This document shows positions 21,549 through 30,089 of a DNA stretch of 64,000 nucleotides, in pieces (positions within the stretch are counted from its first letter, which is position 1; each line of letters begins with the position of its first letter). Where the stretch lies: assembly GCA_035559995.1 (NCBI GenBank), contig DATMAM010000038.1:246311-310310 (forward strand), given 5' to 3'. The DNA comes from DATMAM01 sp035559995 (GTDB lineage Bacteria; Desulfobacterota; Binatia; UBA9968). Under the pieces are notes generated by a model that did not search any database, was not told the DNA's origin, and saw only the letters and a program-made list of their open reading frames with translations. A program made the position numbers and the translations under genes.

Positions 21549-23110
21549 TTTTCAACGAGAAGAAAAAGAAGCTCACGCCGCGTCAGTTTGAGGCGGAACT
21601 GGAGCGCCTGGTCAAATGGGTGAGAGAATCGGTCTCACCGTTTGAGAACGATACAAAGGGGAAACAAGAGAGCCGCGTCCGGCGCGCCCGGGAAGACCAG
21701 GACTTCTTCAACCATACGTACCTGCCGCACTACTTTAAACAGCCATCGCCAGATTTTCACCGGGACATGGAAAGGCTCACGGAGACCGGCGAGGAGCTTC
21801 AGCGCCCGGTCGCCATCGCCGCGCCGCGCAACCATGCGAAATCGACGCGCACGACCTTAGCACGGCCGCTCAAGAAGGGTCTGTTTAAAGAAAAAAAATT
21901 CATCGTCATCATCGGCAATGACGAGACATTGGCGAAGGGAATGACGGTGTCAATTCGCACCGAGCTTGAGTTCAATCCGCGTATTATCCACGACTTCGGT
22001 AAACAGAAGTCCGAGCCGTGGACCCACGGCAACTTCGTCATCAAAGAGGGCGCGCGCTTCTGGGCGCGCGGCATCGAACAGCGCATCCGCGGGGAAAAGC
22101 ACGGCCCCTACCGCCCGGACATGGTTGTGATCGACGATCCCGAAGACGATGAAATGCAGCGCAACCCGCAACGCATAAAAAATCTCGTCAACTGGGTCCT
22201 GGAGGCGGTCTATCCATCGTTTGAGCCGGAGTCGATGCTGCTCTACTGGGTGGGAACCTTGCTTTCGAAAAAATCCGCGCTCGCAACAGTAATGAAAAAC
22301 CCGGAGTGGCTCTCAAAAATCTATCGCGCTATCGAGAACCCGGTCTGGGACGGCGAGAAAATGGAGTTCACGGCCGGGACGCCGATCTGGCCAGCCCGCT
22401 TCAATCTCAAGAAGCTCTCCAGCATTCGTAAGGTTATCGGCTCCATTGCCTTCAACAAAGAGTATCAGAACAACCCGACAGATGATGAGGCGAAGATCAA
22501 AGAGGGATGGATCAAGCGGGTGCGCTTTGATGAGATCGACAAGGCGCGGCTCTATTATTACCAGGCGCTCGATCCATCACTCGGCGAGCATGAGACCAGC
22601 GACTTTCAGGGACACGCGACCGTCGCGCTGTTGCCGGGCGGCAGGCTCGCCCTGCGCCATGCTGACATCCAGAAGCGGTCCATCGACTCGATGGTGAAGA
22701 ATTGTTATCTGCTGCAAAAGCGCTTCATGGCGGTGGGGCTCGGGCTTGAGACCATCGGGTTTCAGAAGTTACTCAAGCGGGACTTCGATCGGGAGGCCAA
22801 GGAGCAGGGACGCTATCTCCCCATCGTGCCGATCGATCACCACGGCGTTGCAAAGATTCCGCGGGTTCTTCGCCTATCTCCGCTGATCGAGCATGGAAAC
22901 TTTGTATATGCATCGGGACCGGAGCATGAAATCGGCGACATGGAAACGATGATCGAGCAGTTTCTCTATATCGAAGAAGCATCGGTGCACGACGATGGCC
23001 CCGACGCTGCGGAGATGGCATGCACACTCGCCGAGGGCCTAGCCGGCGGCAAGCCGAGTTATGAACGAGTCGCCCAGCGCGAGGCGCATTTTGGGCAAGG
23101 GGCATGGTAA
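21545..23110 (+). CDS. Phage terminase large subunit
   Basis: A 521-residue packaging motor. The N-terminal ATPase has AAPRNHAKSTR (residues 92-102, adapted Walker A) and DMVVIDDPEDDE (Walker B, near 195-206). The C-terminal RNase-H-like nuclease has QALDPSLGEHETSDFQGHAT, where the Asp residues are the likely metal ligands, and DDGPDAAEMA near the end. Length is normal. Mu-like phages use it for headful packaging from the host junction. An unusually long non-coding stretch follows. Confidence 0.92.
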   Translation: MIFNEKKKKLTPRQFEAELERLVKWVRESVSPFENDTKGKQESRVRRAREDQDFFNHTYLPHYFKQPSPDFHRDMERLTETGEELQRPVAIAAPRNHAKSTRTTLARPLKKGLFKEKKFIVIIGNDETLAKGMTVSIRTELEFNPRIIHDFGKQKSEPWTHGNFVIKEGARFWARGIEQRIRGEKHGPYRPDMVVIDDPEDDEMQRNPQRIKNLVNWVLEAVYPSFEPESMLLYWVGTLLSKKSALATVMKNPEWLSKIYRAIENPVWDGEKMEFTAGTPIWPARFNLKKLSSIRKVIGSIAFNKEYQNNPTDDEAKIKEGWIKRVRFDEIDKARLYYYQALDPSLGEHETSDFQGHATVALLPGGRLALRHADIQKRSIDSMVKNCYLLQKRFMAVGLGLETIGFQKLLKRDFDREAKEQGRYLPIVPIDHHGVAKIPRVLRLSPLIEHGNFVYASGPEHEIGDMETMIEQFLYIEEASVHDDGPDAAEMACTLAEGLAGGKPSYERVAQREAHFGQGAW

Positions 23111-23335
23111 GGGTGGCATCGAGATCGTTCGATTATGGGCAATATAACGCGAAAAATTTTGGCTGACGGTACACAAAAAGTATCAAACCGCGACAATTGG
23201 CTTTTAAGCCGTGGATAACTTCTTGTGGCCAGTACACGGCCTAAAAATAAAGATCGTTAAATTGGGACGAAGGTGGACGCTTTGGACCGCCCATTTTGAC
23301 GGAGTTAGTTTCCGGGACCTAATCTGAGTTCACAC
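23111..23335. other. 225-bp AT-rich non-coding island inside the late operon
   Basis: No frame of useful length on either strand, although neighbouring late genes are tightly packed. It contains AAAAAGTATC (compare GATACTTTTC at the left end), two GTACAC words (23169 and 23232 area), and A/T-rich tracts. A central gyrase site as in Mu, an internal promoter for the head genes, or degraded sequence are all possible; nothing decides between them. Confidence 0.4.
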
Positions 23336-24697
23336 ATGCCGCTATACGATGCATACGGGCGGATTATTGAGAAGCCGCCGGCAAAACCGCTGACCGAAAT
23401 GATCGGCACCGTCCGGGTGCGCGATCAATGGTCAAGCTATCCATCGGTAAGGCTCACGCCGGAAAAGCTTGCCGGAATTTTTCGCGAGGCCGACGACGGC
23501 GATATTTTGCGCCAAGCCGAGCTGTTCGAGGAGATGGAGGAGAAAGACCCGCTGCTCGGTTCCAAGCTCCAAACACGCCGGCTGGCGGTACAGTCGCTGG
23601 AGATGGAGATCCTGCCAGCGTCGAAATCGGCGGAAGACAAAAAGATCGCGGACGCCTACAGAGAGAATCACGACGAACTGGACTGGGATGAGCCAGCGCT
23701 TCATTTGCTCGACGCAATAGGAAAAGGATTTGCCACCGTTGAAGTTAACTGTGAGATCCAGGGCGGGCAATACTGGATCAATGGGTTCGAATGGATTCCC
23801 CAGAAGCGATGGACCTATAATGCGCCGTCGGCAAGTTGGAATGCGCCGCTGCCGAAACTGCCGCGACTACTGACCGACGAGGAGCCGGTCCGCGGCATTG
23901 ATCTCCTTGAGGCGTATGGTTCCGCCGGTGCGTTTAAAGTGGTCTACCATCGCTATCTCGGCCGCTCGGGTTTTCCACAACGCGCGGGGCTGTTGCGCGG
24001 GCTTGCGTACTATTACCTTTTTAAAAACTACGACATCAAAGACTGGATCATTTTTCTTGAAAAGTATGGCCAGCCGCTTCGGATCGGCAAGTTTACGTCT
24101 GGCGCGGGCGACGATGATAAGCGTGTTCTCAAAGAAGCGTTGCAAAATTTGGGCACCGATGCCGCTGCGCTGATTTCCGATACCACGCTGATCGATATTA
24201 TTGAGGCCAAAGCCGCGCAGACCTCTGGCGATCTCTATCAGAGCGCCGCTGAATACTTCGACAAGATTTATACCATCGCCGTTCTGGGCCAGACCGCGAC
24301 GACGGAAGCGACACCCGGTAAACTTGGCAACGAGAGCGCAAAGCAGCACGTGCGCGACGATCTCTTGCGCGCCGACGCGCGCGCGCTGGCCAAGACCTGG
24401 CGCCAGCAGGTTGTCTGGCCTTGGGTTGGATTCAATTTCGGCTGGGATAAGAAACTTCCGCGCGTCATCTTTCCGATCGTCGAGCCGGAAGATCTGAGCG
24501 AGCTCGCGACGACTTATAAGACCCTCGTGGAAATCGGCACCCCGATCCCAGTGAGCCACGTGCAAAAGAAGTTCGCGATCCCAGAAGCTCAAGGTGATGA
24601 ACCGGTGTTGACCGCTCCACAACCGGCCGGCCCGTTTAATATCCAAGGTAAAAAAAAAGTTCCGATCGGCTCTCGGCTCGTAGAGATTTCGGATTAG
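23336..24697 (+). CDS. DUF935 portal protein (Mu gp29 type), C-terminus probably in another frame
   Basis: 453 residues matching Mu-type portals: DPLLGSKLQTRRLAVQSLEM, WDEPALHLLDAIGKGFATVE, GLAYYYLFKNYDIKDWIIFL, EKYGQPLRIGKF, TATTEATPGKLGNESAKQHV. It forms the head vertex through which DNA enters. The usual C-terminal helices (about 60-80 residues) are missing; instead the frame reads nine A (24650-24658) and stops 12 codons later. The -1 frame continues from there with portal-like sequence. Either a programmed frameshift or an indel explains this. Confidence 0.9.
   Translation: MPLYDAYGRIIEKPPAKPLTEMIGTVRVRDQWSSYPSVRLTPEKLAGIFREADDGDILRQAELFEEMEEKDPLLGSKLQTRRLAVQSLEMEILPASKSAEDKKIADAYRENHDELDWDEPALHLLDAIGKGFATVEVNCEIQGGQYWINGFEWIPQKRWTYNAPSASWNAPLPKLPRLLTDEEPVRGIDLLEAYGSAGAFKVVYHRYLGRSGFPQRAGLLRGLAYYYLFKNYDIKDWIIFLEKYGQPLRIGKFTSGAGDDDKRVLKEALQNLGTDAAALISDTTLIDIIEAKAAQTSGDLYQSAAEYFDKIYTIAVLGQTATTEATPGKLGNESAKQHVRDDLLRADARALAKTWRQQVVWPWVGFNFGWDKKLPRVIFPIVEPEDLSELATTYKTLVEIGTPIPVSHVQKKFAIPEAQGDEPVLTAPQPAGPFNIQGKKKVPIGSRLVEISD
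24650..24658 (+). other. A9 slippery tract, candidate -1 frameshift site
   Basis: Nine consecutive A read in the portal frame as three Lys codons. A slip of -1 enters a frame with no stop until 25596. That frame encodes the missing portal tail (NAEQNEANDLIIASLQQSTR ... LEEVLARAIYNIHLTGR) and runs on without a stop into the gpF-like protein. Confidence 0.6.
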
Positions 24698-24930
24698 AGG
24701 AAGTCCAAAACGCCGAGCAAAACGAGGCGAATGATCTCATCATCGCCTCGCTGCAACAATCCACGCGGCACTTCTCGGAAATCAGCAAGCGGTTAGAAGG
24801 CCAAATCCGCTCCGCTCGCAGTTTCGAACAGATCGAAAATCTGGTAATCGACCTCGCCTCGCTCGAAGAAGTCCTCGCGCGCGCCATCTATAATATTCAC
24901 CTCACCGGCCGGGCGCAGATCTGGACGGAT

Positions 24931-25596
24931 GTGCGCGGCACGCTCCGCGCCTCGGCGCTCATGGCAGCAACGGTGCTGGAGACCGACTTCGAGCCGCTGC
25001 CGTTTGATGACGCCGTAAATTATTTCCGTGATCTCACCAATGTTACGCCAGCACAATTTGCCGAGCTGGGCCGGGCCGCACGCGCGAAGGCATTCACCAT
25101 AGCGGGCGGCGCGACACGCCAGGTCCGCGCTTCGATCAAAGACTTAATCGACCAGGCGCTATCGGAAGGTCTAACATTAAGAGAGTTTCAGGCCGAAGCG
25201 CCGGAGATCCTCGACGCGGCCGGGATATCAGAACGTACACCGTGGTACTGGGAAACCGTCTATCGAACCAATCTCTCGACTTCCTACCAGGTCGGGCGGT
25301 GGCGGCAGATGACCGACCCGGACGTCGTAGCCGAGCGGCCTTTCCTTAGATATGTGTCCGCGCGTCTGCCAAACTCGCGCCCGAGCCACGTCGAGAAGCA
25401 CGGTCTGATATATCCCGTCGATCATGAATTCTGGCAAGAATGGTACCCGCCCAATGGATTTAACTGCTACTGCACCGCCATGAGCGTCTCTGAATCTATG
25501 CTTAACAGAAACGGCTGGAGAGTTTCGACGCGGCGTGTTACCGATGAGCCTGATCCGGGCTTTGCGGTCAACGCTGGAATGGCTGACGCGGTATAA
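24931..25596 (+). CDS. Phage head morphogenesis protein (Mu gpF/gp30 type)
   Basis: A 221-residue protein of the SPP1 gp7/Mu F minor head protein family. Signatures are DFEPLPFDDAVNYFRDL, ARAKAFTIAGGATRQVRAS, VYRTNLSTSYQVGRWRQM, and the C-terminal NGFNCYCTAMSVSE. It would sit at the portal during head assembly. GTG 24931 is the first start codon in this frame, with ATG 24961 closer to the usual N-terminus. The frame extends upstream without a stop to the A9 tract in the portal gene, so a portal-gpF fusion product is possible. Confidence 0.85.
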   Translation: MRGTLRASALMAATVLETDFEPLPFDDAVNYFRDLTNVTPAQFAELGRAARAKAFTIAGGATRQVRASIKDLIDQALSEGLTLREFQAEAPEILDAAGISERTPWYWETVYRTNLSTSYQVGRWRQMTDPDVVAERPFLRYVSARLPNSRPSHVEKHGLIYPVDHEFWQEWYPPNGFNCYCTAMSVSESMLNRNGWRVSTRRVTDEPDPGFAVNAGMADAV

Positions 25597-25599
25597 AAA

Positions 25600-25677
25600 T
25601 TCCCTGCACTCAGCGCATACAGCGCGTTTTCCCGCATCCCGTTTTTGACACTTTTTCTATGCCGCCGCATCATCGCG
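25600..25677 (+). promoter_or_regulatory. Late-promoter-like repeat, copy B
   Basis: Gap-free match to 19041-19118, with the identical 27-bp core at 25630-25656. TTGACA is at 25645-25650 and CATCAT, a four-of-six -10, follows after 17 bp at 25668-25673. AGCGC-N4-AGCGC lies upstream. It fills the space between the gpF-like gene and the protease gene, which starts 7 bp further on. Confidence 0.6.
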
Positions 25678-25684
25678 GAAGCCA

Positions 25685-26656
25685 ATGCCTTACTCCGCAA
25701 ATACAGAGCTGCCCGAAGCAGTGCGAAGCGTTCTCCCCGAGGAAGCGCAATCGATCTGGCGGAACGCCTTTAACTCCGCCGTTTACGACCAGGAGCTTTC
25801 AGAAGAGCGCGCCTTTCAAGTTGCCTGGGCAGCCGTGGAAAACGCGGGTTATGAAAAAGGAGAAGACGGAAGATGGATTAAGAAACAGATGCAGGGAGTC
25901 GGATTGCTCGCCGCGATTGCCCTTGCGAGTCTCGGCAGCGAGCTGGAGCAGCCTGTACGTGTCAGAGTGAATGCGCTCGGCAAATGGGTGCATCCAGTCA
26001 CGGGAACTTTCGAAGTATCAGCCGACGACGTGAGCAATGCCGTCCGCGAGTTTAAGGCGAGGAAAAATCCGCTCGCCGTCGATTACGAACATCAGACGTA
26101 TCAAAACCCGCCTGTTGAAGCCCCTGCAGCTGGATGGGTCAGCGACATCGCCGATCTCGGCAAGGGCGTTTTTGAATATGTGATCAGCTTCACCAAGCGC
26201 GCTGCGGAGAAGATCAAAAGCGGTGAGTACAAATTTCTCTCGCCGGTTCTCTTCAAGGCGCGTGACCGCAACACCAACAAGCCGATTGGCATGATCTTCG
26301 GCGTTCCGGCGCTAACGAACAATCCGTTTTTCTATAACGAGCAGGAACCGATCAAGTTGAATTTTGGCATCGCGAAGGAGAGCACTATGAAAGAATTTCT
26401 GAAGAAACTTTTCGCAAAGCTCGGTATCAACGCCAGCGAGGATATCTCTGAGGACAAAGCGATCGAATTAATCGCAGCAGCGGCTGGCAAGCCGGCGGTC
26501 GTGGCCTCAAAGGGTATCCTCGCCACGCTGGAGTTACCGGAGACGGCGACCGAGGACGAGATACGCGGCAAAATCCTCGCGCTCAAGAAACCGGGAGATG
26601 TGGTGCCGATGGCCCAATACAGACGCCGACCAGCATCCCCGGAATCATCTGCGTGA
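25685..26656 (+). pseudogene. ChaB domain fused to Mu-type head protease/scaffold, 3' end lost
   Basis: The readable product is 323 residues. Residues 1-67 match ChaB (ELPEAVRSVLPEEAQSIWRN, AFQVAWAAVENAGYEKGEDG). From about residue 72 it is a Mu gpI-like protease: WVHPVTGTFEVSADDVSNAV, LAVDYEHQTYQNPP (His likely catalytic), then KSGEYKFLSPVLFK and GVPALTNNPFF. An internal ATG at MKEFLKKLFAKLGI marks the scaffold part. The match ends at VVPMAQY; the last 11 codons are antisense of the neighbouring host gene. The C-terminal part and all later phage genes are missing. Confidence 0.8.
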
Positions 26657-27248
26657 TCGGAATGAAGATAATGAACTCGCGCGACAGGACTCGGAGATAG
26701 CTTATCGCCTGATCGACGTTTCCCATGGCCAGTTTGGCCGCGAACACATTGGGTACCGCCTCTTTGATATTGAACATCATCGATGGCGGGATCGGGTAGC
26801 CGGAGTATTCGGGGTTGTTGTAGAGGAGAATCGGCAGACCCACTGCCTCGTCGACCATCTTGTAGTGTTCGATGATCTCCCATTCGCTGCGATCGCTGTA
26901 ATAATAGGGGCCGACGATGCCAATGGCGTCCGCGCCGATCTCTTTGGCGTGAAGCCCAAGCTCGATGCTCGTGTAGGGTTCGACGGCGCCAACCTGGACG
27001 ATGACCGGAACTCTGCGGTTCACGCGGCGGACCACGGTTTCGGCCACGGCCTTGCGCTGGTCGATACGGCAGGCGGGACCTTGGCCCTGAGAGCCGAGGA
27101 CAAAGAATCCATGAACGCCCGCGTCCAGATACCAGTCGGTCAATTTTTCCATCATCGGAAGGTCGGGCTCGCCCTTGCCGTCAAACACCGCCGGGATCGG
27201 GATCACGAGACCACTTACTGTTTGGCGCAGCTCCGAGAGACTAGCCAT
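26583..27248 (-). pseudogene. Dihydrodipicolinate synthase/NAL family protein, 3'-truncated
   Basis: A 221-residue reading frame against about 290-310 for the family. TIM-barrel aldolase signatures are VFDGKGEPDLPMMEKLTDWY, GFFVLGSQGQGPA (in place of GTTGE), the Schiff-base region PILLYNNPEYSGYPIP with its conserved Tyr, and the probable catalytic Lys in VFAAKLAMGN. It runs into prophage DNA after GMLVGVCIG; the final nine residues are not its own. Members include DapA and various 2-keto-sugar aldolases, and the GSQGQG variant suggests it is not DapA. Probably inactive. Confidence 0.8.
26600..26630. other. Prophage-host junction
   Basis: To the left the plus strand reads phage protease (KKPGDVVPMAQY). 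To the right the minus strand reads a host dihydrodipicolinate-synthase-family protein (MIPGMLVGVCIG). Both genes lose their 3' ends here, so two sequences were joined by deletion, illegitimate recombination or assembly. The break can be placed only to within about 20 bp. Confidence 0.7.
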
Positions 27249-27367
27249 TTGCGTACCTCCAATCTTCGCTTGTGCGTTAAGGACGCGCCGATTCTACAGG
27301 CGCGCCGGAAGGACTGTCAACGACCCCGGCAATCGGGAAGTAGCAAGCTCGGGACAAAAGCCCACGC

Positions 27368-28522
27368 CTACCACAGCTTCTTTGTCGCAAGCGCGGCGCC
27401 TTCGGCCAGCGCTTGGAATTTCGCCCACACCACCGACGGATGAACCTCCGGCGTGTAAGTCGCCTGAGAGGAAAATCCGCAGTCGGCGCCAGCGATCACG
27501 TTTTCGCGGCCGACCAATTTGGCGAAATTGACAATGCGCTCGGCGATCAGCTCCGGATGCTCCACAATATTGCTGGCATGCGTGATGACGCCGGGAATCA
27601 GCCCCTTGCCGTCGGGGAGCTTCACCCCTTCCCACACGTGATACTCGTGCTCGTGGCGCGCGTTGGCCGCCTCGAACGAATAGGCGCCGGCATTCACCTT
27701 CAGTATGAGATGCACAAGATCCTTGAGCGGCGTATCGAAGACGCGCGGGCCTTCGTTGATGCCGTAGCACGTGTGATAGCGGATCTTCTCTTGCGGGATC
27801 CCGCGAAGGGCGTGATTGAGCGCTTCGATGTAGATCTCGGCTTTTCGCTGGCGCTCCCGGAGGTCGAGCGACGGGTCGGTGCGGTAGAGGCGCGTCAGCG
27901 ACGGATCGTCGATCTGAAGGATGAAGCCGGCATCGACGATGGCGATGTATTCCACCCGCAGCGCCTCGCCGAGCTCGTGCTGGAATTCCTCTTCGCTTCG
28001 ATAATACCGGTTCGTCCAAAAACCAGGCGCGATCGCCGGCATAAAAACGTCCTCGACCCTGAGGCCCGCGACGGCGGCTTTAAGGTTTTCGATATCGGTC
28101 AAGACCTCTTTTTGTCCCTTGTAGGCGACCGGTCCGGTGCAGACCAACTGATGATTGGGGCCGACGCCGCGCATGTGCTCGGCGAAATAGCGTTCGTAGT
28201 ACTCCGGAAACGCCTGAGCTTCAGGCGTCTGCATGCGCGTGCGGATGCGCTCGCCCGAGCCGATGGGCTCGAAGCCCGTCAATCGCTCCGCGACGTAAGC
28301 GTTGAAGCTGGCTTTGCCCTGCTCGCCGTCGCTCACAATGTCGATGCCGCATTCGACTTGCCGGCGCACGACTTCGGCGACGGCGCTCCGCACCTGCCTC
28401 GCGTAAGCCTCGCGGTCGTAAGGTTTCCCGTGAAGCTTGGCGTCCATCAAGTCGAGGAGAGCCTTGGGGCGTGCCAAGCTGCCCACATGCGTGGTGAGGA
28501 TTCGATCCGCGCTTCGCTTCAT
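27368..28522 (-). CDS. MetE C-terminal-like methionine synthase family protein
   Basis: 384 residues of the UROD/MetE-like family: TTHVGSLARPKALLDLMDAK near the start, ECGIDIVSDGEQGKASF, IDDPSLTRLY, then HTCYGINEGPR and a terminal GADCGFSS. The His, Cys and final Cys are the zinc-ligand pattern of cobalamin-independent methionine synthase. Stand-alone C-terminal modules often act as methyl or alkyl transferases on other thiols, so true methionine synthesis is unproven. It lies 119 bp upstream of the truncated aldolase gene on the same strand. Confidence 0.82.
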   Translation of the reverse strand: MKRSADRILTTHVGSLARPKALLDLMDAKLHGKPYDREAYARQVRSAVAEVVRRQVECGIDIVSDGEQGKASFNAYVAERLTGFEPIGSGERIRTRMQTPEAQAFPEYYERYFAEHMRGVGPNHQLVCTGPVAYKGQKEVLTDIENLKAAVAGLRVEDVFMPAIAPGFWTNRYYRSEEEFQHELGEALRVEYIAIVDAGFILQIDDPSLTRLYRTDPSLDLRERQRKAEIYIEALNHALRGIPQEKIRYHTCYGINEGPRVFDTPLKDLVHLILKVNAGAYSFEAANARHEHEYHVWEGVKLPDGKGLIPGVITHASNIVEHPELIAERIVNFAKLVGRENVIAGADCGFSSQATYTPEVHPSVVWAKFQALAEGAALATKKLW

Positions 28523-28585
28523 GGATCCTCCGGCGGGTGTTTCAGGTTCGCCATGGGTGACGGCTCCGGGCCTTCGACGGGTATC

Positions 28586-29602
28586 TTACTTTTTTATCTC
28601 GATCGTCCACGCGCGGTCGTGATGACCGAAGACACGGATCCGAACCGGCAAAAACTTCCTTATCGTGTCGATGTTGGTGCAAGTATGCCGCGACGGCTCA
28701 AGCGTTGTAAAGAGGCCCCCTTGCGCGAGCGCCATCGGCAGCAGCAGCTGATCCGCGAGATGCTCGCCGACGACGACGTCGGTTTCGAGGTAGCGGCGCG
28801 CCGCGGCGGCGGCCTTCTCCGCCACCGTCTCGGCGCGCACGCCGCGCTCGCCGAAAGCGGAAAACACCTCCGTAATGTTTTCGCTTTCCACCTCCAGCAG
28901 CAGCACGTTGCCGGGACCTCGCGAGGGCACCATCTCGATCGTGAGCGCCGAAATCGGCCAGGAAAGCTTTTCGGCGATCACCGCAAGCTCGCGCTCGCCG
29001 ATGTGGCGCGGCAGATTGGAAACGAGAGAGCGCGCGCGGTAACCGCGGAGGGCGCCGCGCTCCGTCAATTCGAGCGGGCGGAGCGCGGCGGCAGGCTCGA
29101 TCGTCGCTCTCATGACGCCGCCGCCGGCCGGATAAAAACCGTAAGACACGAGCTGGAGGTGAACGCGAGGTCCGATCCGGCTGAGGAGCGGCAGAAACGC
29201 TTTGGCGAGAAAATCATAGGGCGGCGCGGCGGGATTGTGAGTGCCGCCCTCGAGCGTGAGAAAACTCGGCCCCGAGGCGAGCATCAGCGCGGGCAACACA
29301 GTTTGTAGCACGAGGGTTGCGCTCCCGGCAGTGCCGACGGAAAACTTGTATTCGCCCGGGACAATGCCGCTCGGAGCAAAAGTGAGTTCCTGAGACCCAA
29401 GCGCGTTGCCGCTCACCTCGGCCTTGCCAATTTCGGCCGCGGCCTGGACGGCCGCGAGATGCTGGCGCCCAAGCCCCGGCTGTTTGCGCCCGGCGCGGAT
29501 CTTCTCGATCCGAAACGGCGTCAGCGTGCACAAGCTCAGCGCCAGCGATGTGCGCAAGATCTGGCCGCCGCCTTCTCGATACGAGCCGTCGATGGTGAGC
29601 AT
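28586..29602 (-). CDS. rtcA: RNA 3'-terminal phosphate cyclase
   Basis: 338 residues. It converts RNA 3'-phosphate to 2',3'-cyclic phosphate through RNA-AMP. Recognised by LTIDGSYREGGGQILRTSLA at the N-terminus, RKQPGLGRQHLAAVQAAAEI, FLTLEGGTHNPAAPPYDFLA, and VGEHLADQLLLPMALAQGG; the His of GEHLADQ is the adenylated residue. ATG 29602 gives the canonical start. No rtcB or rtcR lies nearby; the gene follows a MetE-like gene on the same strand. Confidence 0.92.
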   Translation of the reverse strand: MLTIDGSYREGGGQILRTSLALSLCTLTPFRIEKIRAGRKQPGLGRQHLAAVQAAAEIGKAEVSGNALGSQELTFAPSGIVPGEYKFSVGTAGSATLVLQTVLPALMLASGPSFLTLEGGTHNPAAPPYDFLAKAFLPLLSRIGPRVHLQLVSYGFYPAGGGVMRATIEPAAALRPLELTERGALRGYRARSLVSNLPRHIGERELAVIAEKLSWPISALTIEMVPSRGPGNVLLLEVESENITEVFSAFGERGVRAETVAEKAAAAARRYLETDVVVGEHLADQLLLPMALAQGGLFTTLEPSRHTCTNIDTIRKFLPVRIRVFGHHDRAWTIEIKK

Positions 29603-30089
29603 GGCAACTGCAGCAGCGCGGATGGCTGCGTAACGCGCCAGGCGGCGCAAAACAGGGCTCGCCCGCGCGTTCGGACGGGCTAGCCCCGCGGCTGCTTGTA
29701 GAACGCCGCGGCGCGCTTTTCGAGCTCGTCGGCCGCGAGGTCTTCTTTATCCGTTGCGGTCACCAGAGGTTCCCGGAAAGATCCTTCACGCCGCCCCCAT
29801 GATCGATGTCGCTCTCGCCTCAAGCGCCCGCTTTTAGACAGCGCCGAAAGCCTGCTTCAGAACGTCAATCGGTTTGGCCGCGCCCCGCACAATCAGGACG
29901 GGTTTCACCCGATTGTCTCTTGTCCTTTTCGCTTGGGACTCGAGCTTGTCGACCTTTCAGCTTAGCTCATATCGAGCGTCGGGCAACGCCGGGAGAAAAA
30001 TTTCACGCTTCGGCCTTTTCATGTCGCGCCAGTTCGTCCGGGAATAGCGGTTTTGCCAAGCAGGAGCAGTTTTTTGTACAATCCGGCCT
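29603..30089. other. 487-bp intergenic region
   Basis: Divergent space between rtcA and a histidine-kinase gene. On the minus strand a GTG frame at 29763-29680 encodes 27 residues (MTATDKEDLAADELEKRAAA ...), which could be a small gene or the remnant of one. No RNA gene or clear promoter was recognised. Confidence 0.4.

Larger units (their letters stand above)
4728..26620. mobile_element. Mu-like transposable prophage with divergent arms, right part missing
   Basis: The block contains a DDE transposase of the MuA class, a MuB-like AAA ATPase, Gam, SSB and a GemA-like protein on the minus strand. A repressor and Mu-type head genes (DUF1804 small terminase, TerL, DUF935 portal, gpF-like, protease/scaffold) are on the plus strand. 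A leftward early arm opposite a rightward late arm, plus an ExeA-type ATPase, recalls BcepMu rather than Mu itself; that comparison is from memory. The right boundary is a break inside the protease gene near 26.6 kb. The left boundary is inferred to be in the 4728-4891 non-coding stretch, next to a prematurely ending host gene. Capsid, tail and right-end genes are absent, so it cannot be complete. Confidence 0.85.

Noticed and set aside
24050..24070. Another copy of the ATACTTTTC site (reverse complement) inside the portal gene
   Set aside because: It encodes the conserved Glu-Lys-Tyr-Gly of DUF935 portals, so coding constraint explains it.
27413..29308. Long plus-strand open frame of 631 codons opposite MetE-like and rtcA genes
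   Set aside because: A GC-rich antisense shadow of two well-recognised minus-strand genes, with no family features.
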